A stretch of DNA of 64,000 nt, from assembly GCA_963664245.1 (NCBI GenBank), contig OY760934.1, positions 2,232,001 to 2,296,000 on the forward strand, written 5' to 3'. How positions within the stretch are numbered: the stretch's first letter is position 1; each line of letters opens with the position of its first letter. The notes below the pieces were generated by a model that searched no databases, was not told where the DNA came from, and saw only the letters and a program-made list of their open reading frames with translations. The stretch comes from GCA-2711565 sp963664245 (GTDB lineage: Bacteria; Bacteroidota; Bacteroidia; Bacteroidales; GCA-2711565). Below are positions 42,327 to 51,650 of this stretch, one piece after another. Both the position numbers and the translations under genes were made by a program.

Positions 42327-43922
42327 ATGAAACTTAAAATTTTAATCTTTCTTACATTAATTGCCGGAAACATTAATGTAATAGCCCAAGAATATAACCT
42401 CTACCATAATCTAAATTACCAATACAAGCTGTTAAAATCACTGGATTCTACCCCCGATTTTCATTCAGCCATCAAACCTTACCTGCATAGTGATGTCAAG
42501 CGTTTTGTAGATATAGATGCATTGCAATTAAAAAACAAAAAAGAGTTCAAAAACCCCAAAAACCTCAGACTCAAAAACAAAATTTTTAACGACCACCTCA
42601 TCAATATTCAGGAAGATATTTTTAAGTTTCATGCCGATCCTTTAATGAATTTCGAAGTTGGGCGTGATTCTAAAGAAAACGCAACAACCTGGGTAAATAC
42701 AAGAGGTTTTCAAATTATGGGAAGTATTGGAAAGAAATTTTCATTCTATACCAATTTCTATGAAAACCAAGCCTCCTTTCCAGCTTATGTAAAACAAGAA
42801 ATTCAACGTACCCGTGTAGTTCCCGGACAAGGAAAAGTTCGAAATTATGGTGAAGGCTACGATTATTCCAAAGCCAGCGGCTATATTTCATATACTCCTT
42901 CTAAATATTTTAACATACAATTTGGTACTGGTAAACATTTCCTGGGTGATGGTTATCGTTCGTTATTATTATCTGACAATGCCTTTAATTATCCCTTCCT
43001 TAAAATTACCACTACGGTATGGAAAATCAAGTATATGAACCTGTTTGCCCAGTTCCAGGATTTAATGACCGAACACTCGACAGATTTGGGTTACAATAAA
43101 AAATATGCGGCTATTCATTATTTAAGTTTTAACGTTACAAAACGTTTAAATGTCGGATTATTTGAGGCCATTTTATTCGAGGCAAGGGATACAACAGCGA
43201 ATCGGGGATTTGAAGTTGCATATTTAAATCCGGTTATTTTCCTACGTCCGGTTGAATTTTCGGTGGGTTCGCCTGATAATGCCTTAATGGGATTAAATTT
43301 TTCATATTTGGTCGGAACCAAAAACAAAATTTATGGACAATTTATCCTTGATGAATTTAAACTAAAAGAAGTTACATCCGGTAATGGTTGGTGGGCCAAC
43401 AAATTCGGGTATCAGATTGGTTTTAAATCTTATGATTTCATGAAAACTAAAAATCTGTACATTCAAATGGAATATAACCGGGTTCGTCCTTATACCTATT
43501 CACACTGGACAACCCTTCAAAACTATGGCCATTATAATCAACCACTAGCTCATCCTTTGGGGGCTAATTTTGCAGAATTCTTAACCATCATTAGGTACCA
43601 TAGAGAACGTTTATATCTGAATTATAAATTCATTTATGCCAAATATGGAGAAAATATCGGCGACCAAAATTATGGAAAAGACATTTTTCTATCCTATAGA
43701 ACCCACGTTCAAGATTATAATAACGAAATAGGACAGGGCCGAACAACTAAATTATATTACAACAATCTTGAATTAAGTTATTTAATCAATCCTTCTTATA
43801 ATTTAAATTTTGTTCTTGGCTTTACCTCCAGAATAGCGGATAACGATCTGGGAAAAGACAATACCACCCATATTTATATTGGCTTACGAACTTCAATTGA
43901 TAATTTTTATTTCGATTTTTAA
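42327..43922 (+). CDS. Wzi/RemB-like outer-membrane capsule-assembly protein
   Basis: The 531-residue protein has a Sec signal peptide (residues 1-20, cut after AQ) and alternating aromatic beta-strands ending in a C-terminal aromatic (FYFDF), as expected for an outer-membrane beta-barrel. Blocks such as FGTGKHFLGDGYRSLLLSDNAFNYPFL (about residues 198-224) match Bacteroidota proteins annotated as Wzi family and RemB of Flavobacterium gliding motility. It likely helps place the polysaccharide on the cell surface. It is the last gene of the locus, 6 bases after the dehydratase gene. Confidence 0.85.
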   Translation: MKLKILIFLTLIAGNINVIAQEYNLYHNLNYQYKLLKSLDSTPDFHSAIKPYLHSDVKRFVDIDALQLKNKKEFKNPKNLRLKNKIFNDHLINIQEDIFKFHADPLMNFEVGRDSKENATTWVNTRGFQIMGSIGKKFSFYTNFYENQASFPAYVKQEIQRTRVVPGQGKVRNYGEGYDYSKASGYISYTPSKYFNIQFGTGKHFLGDGYRSLLLSDNAFNYPFLKITTTVWKIKYMNLFAQFQDLMTEHSTDLGYNKKYAAIHYLSFNVTKRLNVGLFEAILFEARDTTANRGFEVAYLNPVIFLRPVEFSVGSPDNALMGLNFSYLVGTKNKIYGQFILDEFKLKEVTSGNGWWANKFGYQIGFKSYDFMKTKNLYIQMEYNRVRPYTYSHWTTLQNYGHYNQPLAHPLGANFAEFLTIIRYHRERLYLNYKFIYAKYGENIGDQNYGKDIFLSYRTHVQDYNNEIGQGRTTKLYYNNLELSYLINPSYNLNFVLGFTSRIADNDLGKDNTTHIYIGLRTSIDNFYFDF

Positions 43923-43927
43923 TTAAT

Positions 43928-44098
43928 AAAGTACTTAAAGTCCGTAAAGTACTTAAAGTGCCTAAAATCATTTAGGTCATGTTACAATTTACATGGCTCA
44001 TTATAAATAATGCTTAAACTTCTCAGCCTTTAAATCTATAAACTTCTAAACATCTTTTTTAACTTAGAACTTAGAACTTTAAACTTCTAACTCTTTTC
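43928..44098. repeat. Gene-less arms of an IVP-type repeat element
   Basis: The left block (43928-43975) is a tandem of AAAGTACTTAAAGT and CCGTAAAG/GCCTAAA words. The 20-mer AAGTACTTAAAGTGCCTAAA (43947-43966) is identical to 51655-51674, beside the four-helix-bundle gene at 51684. The right block (44014-44094) has opposite-sense words such as AACTTCTAAAC and ACTTAGAACTTAGAACTTT. No gene lies between them. Confidence 0.5.
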
Positions 44099-44136
44099 CT
44101 TTTTGTTAATTTCCCCGTAATCAAATGCTAAATTCT

Positions 44137-44144
44137 TATATTTG
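44137..44144 (+). promoter_or_regulatory. -7 box for the C69 dipeptidase gene
   Basis: TATATTTG fits TAnnTTTG and lies 39 bases before the ATG at 44184. Confidence 0.55.
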
Positions 44145-44183
44145 CAGCCTTAGCAAATTAAAAACGACTAATTTATTACGATT

Positions 44184-45908
44184 ATGAGAAATCTTATTTT
44201 AACTTTTAGCATTATTTTAATCGCTGCAATAGGCTTTCGGGCTAATGCCTGTACCAATTATTTAATAACCAAAGGTGCATCTGTTGATGGTTCAACCATG
44301 ATTAGTTACGCAGCAGATTCGCATGTATTATACGGAGAATTATATCACTGGCCAGCCCAAAAATGGCCCGAAGGAAGCATGATGGATATCTATGAATGGG
44401 ATACTGGAAAATTCTTAGGTAAAATCGAACAAGCCCCGGAAACCTACAATGTAGTAGGAAATATGAACGAACACCAGGTTGCTATTGGGGAAACAACTTA
44501 TGGTGGCAAATCCGAACTAGGAAAACAAGATGGAGCAATTATGGATTACGGCAGTTTAATTTATATTGCCCTGCAACGTTCAAAAACCGCCCGCGAAGCC
44601 ATAAAAACCATTGACTACCTAATGCAAAAATATGGGTATGCCAGTTCTGGCGAATCATTTTCAATTGCTGATAAAAATGAAGTTTGGATCATGGAATTGA
44701 TCGGTAAAGGAAATTATGAAAAAGGAGGTGTTTGGGTCGCTTTACGTATCCCTGACGGTTATGTTTCAGGTCACGCAAACCAAGCTCGCATCACTACTTT
44801 TGATTACCAAAAAGAAAACAATTGGGACGACCCAAAGGCAGAAGTATTTAATGCTCCTGATGTAATCTCATTTGCCAAAGAAAATAATTTTTATGAAGGT
44901 GATGATAAAGATTTTAGTTTTTCCGATGTATATGCCCCGGTTGATTTTAGTGGAGCCCGTTTCTGTGAAATCCGGGTTTGGACAATATTCAATCAGGTGG
45001 TTAGTGGAATGGATAAACACTGGGAATATGCAAAGGGCCACATCGAACATCCAGAAGAAGCCAAAGAAGGACAACCTTTAACCAAGAAAAATTTTGCTTC
45101 GAACCGCATGCCTCTCTGGATAAAACCGGAAAAATTGGTTAGCGTTCACGATATGATGATGTTTATGCGCGATCACCTAGAAGGAACTGAACTTGATATG
45201 AGCAAAGATATTGGTGCCGGACCTTATAATGTACCTTACCGTTGGAGAGGGCTAACATGGAAAGTAGACAATGTAACCTATTGCAACGAGCGTGCAACAG
45301 CAACCCAACAAACCGGATTTTCGTTTGTAACCCAATCCCGCAGCTGGTTACCCGATGAAATAGGTGGAATTTTCTGGTTCAGCGTAGATGATGCTGCCAG
45401 TTCAGTTTATACTCCAATGTACTCTTCCATTACAAAAGTACCTCATACCTACGAAAAAGGAAACGGAGCTATGATGGAATGGTCGGACGATGCTGCTTTC
45501 TGGATTTTTAACCAAGTATCAAATTTTGCATATACCCGTTACCGCGATATTCATCCCGACATTGAAAAGGTTCAATTTGAATTAGAAAAAGGATTTATTG
45601 ATCTAACACCAATTGTTGATGCCGCTGCTTTGGCATTACACAAAAAAGATTCGGAATCGGTGATCAATTATTTGACCAGTTATTCTGTAAGCCAGGGAGA
45701 TCGCGTAACTTACACCTGGAAAAAATTATACCAATACTTATTTATGAAATACATGGATGGTAACATCAAAACCAAACAACCATTGCCTGCCGATCATATA
45801 TATGTAAGTCCTAAGGTTGAGCAACCGGGATATGGAGAAGATTGGTATAGAAGAATTGTAAAAGAAACCGGCGACCAGTTTAAAGTTATTGGAAACTCAG
45901 GACATTAA
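44184..45908 (+). CDS. C69-family dipeptidase
   Basis: This 574-residue Ntn-type hydrolase would cleave dipeptides outside the cytoplasm. A signal peptide (residues 1-22) ends right before Cys23 of ACTNYLITKGASVDGS. Cys23 should become the N-terminal nucleophile after processing, as in PepD-type peptidases. The SYAADSH, GNMNEHQVAIGETTYGG and YGYASSGESFSIADKNEVWIME (about 152-173) blocks are characteristic. It stands alone with its own promoter and a strong terminator at 45935-45971. Full length. Confidence 0.92.
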   Translation: MRNLILTFSIILIAAIGFRANACTNYLITKGASVDGSTMISYAADSHVLYGELYHWPAQKWPEGSMMDIYEWDTGKFLGKIEQAPETYNVVGNMNEHQVAIGETTYGGKSELGKQDGAIMDYGSLIYIALQRSKTAREAIKTIDYLMQKYGYASSGESFSIADKNEVWIMELIGKGNYEKGGVWVALRIPDGYVSGHANQARITTFDYQKENNWDDPKAEVFNAPDVISFAKENNFYEGDDKDFSFSDVYAPVDFSGARFCEIRVWTIFNQVVSGMDKHWEYAKGHIEHPEEAKEGQPLTKKNFASNRMPLWIKPEKLVSVHDMMMFMRDHLEGTELDMSKDIGAGPYNVPYRWRGLTWKVDNVTYCNERATATQQTGFSFVTQSRSWLPDEIGGIFWFSVDDAASSVYTPMYSSITKVPHTYEKGNGAMMEWSDDAAFWIFNQVSNFAYTRYRDIHPDIEKVQFELEKGFIDLTPIVDAAALALHKKDSESVINYLTSYSVSQGDRVTYTWKKLYQYLFMKYMDGNIKTKQPLPADHIYVSPKVEQPGYGEDWYRRIVKETGDQFKVIGNSGH

Positions 45909-45934
45909 ATACTAGTATTATAAACTTATACAAG

Positions 45935-45971
45935 AATGATCTTTAAATGAATAATTTAAGGATCATTTTTG
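45935..45971 (+). terminator. Intrinsic terminator after the dipeptidase gene
   Basis: AATGATCTTTAAAT pairs with ATTTAAGGATCATT (14 bp with one G-U) around loop GAATA, followed by TTTTTG. Confidence 0.85.
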
Positions 45972-46053
45972 TTTTCACACAATATTTCATTTTATGAACG
46001 TTGTAAATGAGGAAATTAAAGCATAATTATTCTTTAAGGCATTGTTTTTTTAG

Positions 46054-46061
46054 TATATTTG
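46054..46061 (+). promoter_or_regulatory. -7 box for the coiled-coil protein gene
   Basis: TATATTTG fits TAnnTTTG, about 70 bases before the ATG at 46131. Confidence 0.5.
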
Positions 46062-46130
46062 CAGCATCTGAAAGTATTTACATCAATACACAATTATAAA
46101 CTAAACATAAAATTTAAAGGGTATTAAATT

Positions 46131-47033
46131 ATGAGTCAACAAGAAAAAAAAGGTGGAATTCTTTTTAAAGTTTTAGCATTTGTATTTTTAGCCGTAGCTG
46201 TAATTGCTTTTGTTTTATGGTTCACAGCGAATGGAAAACTAACAGACTTACAAAAAGAAAAAGAAGCACAACGTGTTGAGCTTCAGGGGCAATTAGATCA
46301 AATGATGGCCGACCATCATCAACTCAAAGCTGAAAACAAAGAATTAACGGCTGAGTTAGCTGAAAAAGACAGCGTTATTCAGGAAAAAGCAGCTGAGATA
46401 AAAAAAGCTTTAAATTATAAATGGAGCTATTATCAAATTAAAAAGAAATTTGAAGCACTTCAGGTGGTTTCTCAGGATTATGTTCGCAAAATCAGTGAAT
46501 TAAAAGAAGAGAATCAAAAATTATTGGACGAAAATCAAATAATTAAAGGCCAATATGCTGCCGAAAAGAAAAAAACATCTGAACTTACTAAAGTTAAAGA
46601 AGAGTTAACCGAACAGGTTGACAAAGCCAGTGTAGTTAGAGCTTTTACCGTTAATGCTATGGGTGTTAGGGCTACTTCCAGCGGCAGAGAAAGAGAAACT
46701 GACAGGGCACGTCGTGTAAACATGATTAAAGTTTGTTTTACTTTGGCTGAAAATATTATCGCCGATGCAGGCCCAAAAGATATTTTTATCCGTATTGCCG
46801 ATGCAGACAACAAAATTTTGGTAAAAGGTTTGGGTGATGAATATTCTTTTAACTACAATGGAGAAACATTACAATATTCTATCAAGAAAACCGTAGATTA
46901 CAAAAATGAAGCAGTTGCCGTTTGCGCTTACTGGAACAAAAGAGAAACCCAGGATATTCCTGCCGGAAATTATAAAGTAGAAATCTACTCGGAAAATGAA
47001 GTAATTGGTCACGCCAATTTCGAATTAAGATAA
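46131..47033 (+). CDS. Membrane-anchored coiled-coil protein of unknown function
   Basis: The 300-residue protein has one membrane helix (about residues 13-29). A long coiled coil rich in Glu/Lys follows (about 33-160). The C-terminal beta-rich domain (VRAFTVNAMGVRATSSGRER, then NMIKVCFTLAEN and GNYKVEIYSENEVIGHANFEL) is presumably periplasmic. The C-terminal domain looks like a conserved Bacteroidota family without a known activity; I do not recognise a named gene. It has its own promoter and a bidirectional terminator, so it is monocistronic. Confidence 0.75.
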   Translation: MSQQEKKGGILFKVLAFVFLAVAVIAFVLWFTANGKLTDLQKEKEAQRVELQGQLDQMMADHHQLKAENKELTAELAEKDSVIQEKAAEIKKALNYKWSYYQIKKKFEALQVVSQDYVRKISELKEENQKLLDENQIIKGQYAAEKKKTSELTKVKEELTEQVDKASVVRAFTVNAMGVRATSSGRERETDRARRVNMIKVCFTLAENIIADAGPKDIFIRIADADNKILVKGLGDEYSFNYNGETLQYSIKKTVDYKNEAVAVCAYWNKRETQDIPAGNYKVEIYSENEVIGHANFELR

Positions 47034-47055
47034 AACGAATAATATTGTTATATTG

Positions 47056-47087
47056 AAAAACCCTGTCGTTAAACGATGGGGTTTTTT
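47056..47087. terminator. Bidirectional intrinsic terminator
   Basis: AAAAACCC-TGTCGTT-A-AACGATG-GGGTTTTTT forms a continuous stem flanked by an A-run and a T-run, so it can work for the + gene ending at 47033 and for the - frame ending at 47086. Confidence 0.8.
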
Positions 47088-47286
47088 ACTTGTAAATTTT
47101 CCTTCTCGGAAAATATTTAGGCACTCCCAATAAATAACCAATTAATAATCCGGCACAAAATAGTAAAATTTCACTAATATTTTCGGCAATAATCAGATGA
47201 AATGATTTTGGGAATTCTACTGCGGGTGGAAGATCATTTATTGAAATAAATGAAATAACACTAATAATAAAGGGCACTTTTAACAT
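47086..47286 (-). CDS. Possible small membrane protein (66 residues)
   Basis: The frame has a short hydrophobic N-terminus, then a clear membrane helix (ISEILLFCAGLLIGYLLGVP, about residues 37-56) followed by a basic tail (RRKIYK). Its stop lies in the T-run of the shared terminator, as expected of a real transcript end, and no larger gene overlaps it. There is no convincing promoter box and I do not recognise the family. Could be a real small protein or chance. Confidence 0.4.
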   Translation of the reverse strand: MLKVPFIISVISFISINDLPPAVEFPKSFHLIIAENISEILLFCAGLLIGYLLGVPKYFPRRKIYK

Positions 47287-47434
47287 TATAATCTAATAAA
47301 GCATACCAGAAGAAACAATTCACAAAAAACTATTTCGGGTAATACGCATATTTAATCAGAACTAATTTTTTTGCATAAAATTACGGGGTAAATGTATAAA
47401 ATATGCAAATATGAAATACTTAAAGGAAATAAAA

Positions 47435-48058
47435 TTATTTTCTTCCAAAATCAGCCGGAATTTCGCCCCAAGAAGAAGTTTCCCATTTTAAAATCTGATT
47501 TGAATATTGATTATTTTTTAACCACTCAACTCCCCTGTCAACCAACTCAAAAAGTTTTTCATTCTTTTTTGAACGCTCCAATTTTGTATTAATCTTTTTA
47601 TCCCGAACCCATTTCATGGCTGTTTTAGAATCGGAATATATGGGCAGGCTTGAGTTTAATTTTTTGAGGTAAGCCAGTCCGTGAACGATGGCTAAAAATT
47701 CGCCAAGATTAACGGTTCCTTCCGGGAAAGGCCCCAAATGAAAAAGTTGCTTAGCGTCTTTTGTTCGAACCCCACGATACTCCAAAGCCCCCGGATTTCC
47801 ACTACAAGCAGCATCTACCGAAATAGATTCCCAAACGGGTTTTCCTACATTTGCTTTTGGTAATTTAATTTTTGAAGAACCATTTCCGATATATAAACCG
47901 GGTTTGCTTTTAAACGCCTTCTCTGCTGAAAGTTTATCTTCAAAACTTTTGTAAAGAGCCCCGGTAAATCCGTCAATTTGTTTTTTGCAATCGGTCCAGG
48001 AAGTAAATATTCCGGTTTTTTTGCCTTTCCAAATCACATAAAATTTTTGTTTTGCCAT
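47435..48058 (-). CDS. rnhA: Ribonuclease H1 with viroplasmin/HBD N-terminal domain
   Basis: This enzyme cleaves RNA in RNA-DNA hybrids. The 207-residue protein starts with a viroplasmin (hybrid-binding) domain (KFYVIWKGKKTGIFTSW, residues 5-21). The RNase H fold follows with the four acidic residues visible: D82 (SVDAACSGNPG), E120 (NLGEF), D143 (YSDSK) and D203 (PADFGRK). A GGGAG ribosome site precedes the ATG. This Bacteroidota form lacks the His-rich loop of E. coli RNase HI. Confidence 0.93.
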   Translation of the reverse strand: MAKQKFYVIWKGKKTGIFTSWTDCKKQIDGFTGALYKSFEDKLSAEKAFKSKPGLYIGNGSSKIKLPKANVGKPVWESISVDAACSGNPGALEYRGVRTKDAKQLFHLGPFPEGTVNLGEFLAIVHGLAYLKKLNSSLPIYSDSKTAMKWVRDKKINTKLERSKKNEKLFELVDRGVEWLKNNQYSNQILKWETSSWGEIPADFGRK

Positions 48059-48117
48059 AATATTCTCCCGGAAATTAAACGAATTTAAAGTTACGAAATG
48101 AATCGAAATTAAGCGAT

Positions 48118-49041
48118 CTAAAGAAGTTTTTTAACGGTTTCTTTATCTTTTACTAATTGGGCCTTAAGATCCGCCAAATCGTCGAATTTGACTTCATCGC
48201 GAATGCGGTCAACAAAGAAAATTGTAATTGTTTCACCGTAAATATCTTCATCAAAATCAAAAATGTGAACTTCAATGGTAAGGTCACTGTTATTAACCGT
48301 CGGGCGAACACCAATGTTGCTCATTCCTCCGTATATTTTTCCCTGGTATTCAATCCGGCTGGCATAAACGCCATTGGCCGTAATTAATTTATACACATCA
48401 TCAATTTCGATGTTGGCCGTCGGGAAATTAATCGTCCGTCCAATTTTTTTACCCACAACAACGGTTCCCGTAATTGAATACTCATACCCCAACAATTGAT
48501 TGGCCAGGCTTACTTTTCCTTCATTTAAAGCTTTACGGATTTTGGTGGAACTTACCGCAATATTTTCTACATCTTGGGCACAAATCCGTTCCACTTCAAA
48601 ATTGTATTCTTTTCCCAAATCGTATAAAATTGAAAAATCACCAATGCGGTTTTTACCAAAATGGTGGTCATAACCAATTATTAACTTTTTAACCTTGACC
48701 TTATCAACAATATAATCTTTAATAAACTGGTTCGATGTTAGCTTTGAAAACTCACGCGTAAAAGGAATAACAATTAAATGGTCAACACCTGCTTTTTCGA
48801 GCAATTGTATTTTTCGTTTTTGCGTATTGATAAATTTTAGGTTTTTACTATCCGGATGGATAACCAAACGGGGATGCGGAAAAAATGTAACCAATACGGT
48901 TTCGCCGCCGATTTCATCAGCAACAGCACGCATTCTTTTTATAATCTTTTGATGACCAACATGTACCCCGTCAAAGGTACCAATGGTTACTATCGGATTT
49001 TTTACTTCTGAAAAGTCACTTATACTATTGTAAACTTTCAC
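48118..49041 (-). CDS. ribF: Bifunctional riboflavin kinase / FAD synthetase
   Basis: RibF makes FMN and then FAD. The 307-residue protein has the N-terminal nucleotidyltransferase domain (VTIGTFDGVHVGHQKIIKRM, residues 17-36; GYDHHFGKNRIGD; VSSTKIRKAL). The C-terminal flavokinase domain shows GRTINFPTANIEI, ANGVYASRI and EVHIFDFDEDIYGE. Full length. It is transcribed divergently from the lamin-tail protein gene, from a TATTTTTG box at 49084-49091. Confidence 0.96.
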   Translation of the reverse strand: MKVYNSISDFSEVKNPIVTIGTFDGVHVGHQKIIKRMRAVADEIGGETVLVTFFPHPRLVIHPDSKNLKFINTQKRKIQLLEKAGVDHLIVIPFTREFSKLTSNQFIKDYIVDKVKVKKLIIGYDHHFGKNRIGDFSILYDLGKEYNFEVERICAQDVENIAVSSTKIRKALNEGKVSLANQLLGYEYSITGTVVVGKKIGRTINFPTANIEIDDVYKLITANGVYASRIEYQGKIYGGMSNIGVRPTVNNSDLTIEVHIFDFDEDIYGETITIFFVDRIRDEVKFDDLADLKAQLVKDKETVKKLL

Positions 49042-49083
49042 CTTACAACTATTTTATCTTTCTGTTTACTTGAAAATGTCAGG

Positions 49084-49091
49084 CAAAAATA
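49084..49091 (-). promoter_or_regulatory. -7 box for ribF
   Basis: TATTTTTG on the minus strand fits TAnnTTTG, about 43 bases before the ribF ATG. Confidence 0.5.
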
Positions 49092-49131
49092 CTATATTTA
49101 AATTCTTGATAAATAAAAAATTGTAAAAAAC

Positions 49132-50958
49132 ATGGCAAACACTTTCCGGCCAAAGCTTAAAATGCTTGGCATTTTAATGGCAGCGTGTTGCTCCCCCGTT
49201 TTTTGCACTGCCCAGTTTTTTGACGATTTTAGCGATCGTAACCTCACAACAGAGCCCGAATGGCTTGGTAACACCCAAAACTTTGAAATTAACGACGATT
49301 TACAATTACAATTAAACGATGATGAGGCCGGGGTTTCTTACCTTTCGACCGTGTATCAGTTTATGCCTGTTTGTGAATGGAATTTCTGGGTAAACCTCAA
49401 ATTTAGCCCATCATCAAACAACTATTGCAGAATTTATTTGGCTTCCGATAAACAAGATTTAACTGACGAAAGCCTGAACGGATATTTTTTGCAACTGGGA
49501 GAATCCGGTTCGAACGATGCCATTGAACTCTTCCGACAGGAAGGTTTAAACATTTATTCCGTTTGCCGCGGAACGGAAGGTTTGATTTCTTCTTCGTTTG
49601 AAATCAGGATAAAAATCATCCGTTCCGAAAACGGGAATTGGGAAATTTATGTTGATCAGAACGGAGGAAATTTATTTACCCTTGAAGCCAACGGAACAGA
49701 TAATGAAATTACAAACTCTGGTTATTTCGGCTTCTATTGTAAATACACCTCCAGTTATAGTACCAAATTTTATTTTGATGAGGTATACGTTGGCGAACCC
49801 ATTATTGACGAAACACTCCCAGAACTATTAAGTATTGAAACAATTCAGGCCAACCAATTGCAGTTAAAATTTTCCGAGGCACTTCATCCCGAAAGCGTTG
49901 TTCCAGAAAACTTTTCCATAAACCAAGGTGTTGGAAATCCGGTTTTGGTTCAGGCCGATGAAGCTTTTCAAATGTTGGATTTATTTTTTGAAAATAGTTT
50001 TCGAGAAAACACAGAACACACACTCGAACTACAAAACATTAGCGATTTTTCGGGGAACGAAATGGAACAAAACAGCTTTTCTTTTTTCTATTATATTCTT
50101 GAAAATGCCGACCTGAACATTAACGAAATATTGTTTGATCCGTTGGAAGGCAGTGAAGAGTTTGTAGAAATTTATAATAAAAGCGACAAAACCCTCAACC
50201 TGAAAAAACTTTGCTTTGGGAAAATTAAATACGATTTTCCAAATCCCCCGGATACTACTTTGGTGAACCTGACAAGTACTTCTGTTTACATTCAGCCCGG
50301 AGAATATTGGGTAATAACACCTGATCCCGAGAAAGTAAAAAGCAGTTATAATTGTAACTATCCGAATCGTTTTGTAGAAACGAAAAATATGCCGGATTTA
50401 ATCAATAGCGAAGGACATCTATTTCTGATTTCAGATTCTGGAATCCTGATTGACGAAGCCAAATATGAGGAAGGCTGGCATCATCCCGGTCTGAATTTTA
50501 CCGATGGAGTTTCATTAGAAAAAATTCATTTTAATGCCAATGGGTTAAGCCAAAGTTCCTGGCAATCGGCAAGTATAAATGCCGGATTTGCAACGCCAAC
50601 GGATCAAAATTCTCAATTTACCGAAACCTCAACCGCAAACGAAAACATTATTTTAAGCCACGAGATTTTTTCTCCGGATCAGGACGGGGTGGATGATGTT
50701 TTAGCAATTTCAATGAGTTTTAACAAAGCCGGAAATTCGGTAAATATTTATATTTTTAACAGCGAGGGGCAACAAATCAGGCACCTGGTTAAAAATGAAC
50801 TGTCAGCGGTTTCAAACACCTATTTTTGGGATGGACTAAACGAAGATAACCAAACTTTAAATCCGGGAATTTATCTTTTGTATTTTGAGGTTTCTAACCT
50901 GGAAGGTGGTTTTGAAAAGGCTAAAAAAACAGTGGTTCTGGCCCGGAAATTTAATTAG
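49132..50958 (+). CDS. Secreted lamin-tail-domain protein with FlgD-like C-terminal domain
   Basis: The 608-residue protein has a signal peptide (about residues 1-27, with MLGILMAACC). It continues with a concanavalin-like beta-sandwich (FFDDFSDRNLTTEPEW to about residue 220), an Ig-like domain (about 225-325), a lamin-tail domain (LNINEILFDPLEGSEEFVEI near residue 330) and a C-terminal FlgD/CHU-type Ig domain (FSPDQDGVDDVLAI, WDGLNEDNQTLNPGIYLLYF). Such proteins are exported to the surface in Bacteroidota, and C-terminal Ig-like ends can serve type IX secretion. Molecular function is unknown. Its end overlaps the convergent comF-like gene by 8 bases. Confidence 0.82.
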   Translation: MANTFRPKLKMLGILMAACCSPVFCTAQFFDDFSDRNLTTEPEWLGNTQNFEINDDLQLQLNDDEAGVSYLSTVYQFMPVCEWNFWVNLKFSPSSNNYCRIYLASDKQDLTDESLNGYFLQLGESGSNDAIELFRQEGLNIYSVCRGTEGLISSSFEIRIKIIRSENGNWEIYVDQNGGNLFTLEANGTDNEITNSGYFGFYCKYTSSYSTKFYFDEVYVGEPIIDETLPELLSIETIQANQLQLKFSEALHPESVVPENFSINQGVGNPVLVQADEAFQMLDLFFENSFRENTEHTLELQNISDFSGNEMEQNSFSFFYYILENADLNINEILFDPLEGSEEFVEIYNKSDKTLNLKKLCFGKIKYDFPNPPDTTLVNLTSTSVYIQPGEYWVITPDPEKVKSSYNCNYPNRFVETKNMPDLINSEGHLFLISDSGILIDEAKYEEGWHHPGLNFTDGVSLEKIHFNANGLSQSSWQSASINAGFATPTDQNSQFTETSTANENIILSHEIFSPDQDGVDDVLAISMSFNKAGNSVNIYIFNSEGQQIRHLVKNELSAVSNTYFWDGLNEDNQTLNPGIYLLYFEVSNLEGGFEKAKKTVVLARKFN

Positions 50959-51649
50959 CATAAGCCAGGGTGGCAACACTGATTTTAACCCCGTTTACCT
51001 GAAGTAATTTTTGTGCACAAGCCTCAATGGTTGCGCCGGTGGTAATTACATCATCAATAATTAAAAGATGTTTGTTTTCAATTTTTTGGGGTTCTTTAAT
51101 CTTAAAAATTTCGCTTACATTTTCCCAACGCTTGAACCTGGATTTTTTGGTTTGCGTTTGCGAAGGAAGTCTTCGTTCTACAACCTTTATTTCAACGGGT
51201 ATTGAGGTAATGCTTTCCAATCCTTTGGCAATTTCTTCGCTTTGGTTATAACCTCTGATTTGTTGTTTTTTATAATGCAAGGGGATGGGGATCATTAAAT
51301 CAATTCCGTCAAACCAGTTTTCTTTTTTTAAATCCCGGGCAAAATGTTCGCCCAAATAAAACCCAATGTTTTTTTTCGACTTATATTTAAAATTATGCAT
51401 CAGGTTTTGAACTTTCCCTCCTTTCCTGAAATTCAAATAAGAAGTTGCTTTTTCGACCGGAACTCGCCCCCAGAAAATTTTTTCAATGGTATTGTTGTGT
51501 TCCAAATGGAAATTTGTTTTGGGCAACTTGTACAAACACGACAAACAAATCAGGTGTTCATGCTTAAACAACGAATTTGAACAGGCTTGGCAAAGCTCGG
51601 GATATAAAAGCGAAAGTAGATCGTTGAAATAGTTGGTTCGGGGTTTCAT
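50951..51649 (-). CDS. ComF-family phosphoribosyltransferase-like protein
   Basis: The 232-residue protein has a zinc ribbon (C20, C23, C35, C38) and a C-terminal PRTase domain: IPIPLHYKKQQIRGYNQSEEIAK and the PRPP loop LLIIDDVITTGAT. ComF is needed for late steps of DNA uptake in competent bacteria; homologues occur in many non-competent species, so its job here is not settled. It runs convergent to the lamin-tail gene. Just upstream lie the arms of a four-helix-bundle element. Confidence 0.92.
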   Translation of the reverse strand: MKPRTNYFNDLLSLLYPELCQACSNSLFKHEHLICLSCLYKLPKTNFHLEHNNTIEKIFWGRVPVEKATSYLNFRKGGKVQNLMHNFKYKSKKNIGFYLGEHFARDLKKENWFDGIDLMIPIPLHYKKQQIRGYNQSEEIAKGLESITSIPVEIKVVERRLPSQTQTKKSRFKRWENVSEIFKIKEPQKIENKHLLIIDDVITTGATIEACAQKLLQVNGVKISVATLAYAN

Positions 51650-51650
51650 T

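Noticed and set aside
47392..47592. 66-residue + strand frame opposite rnhA
   Set aside because: Shadow of the RNase H gene, whose four catalytic acids are intact.
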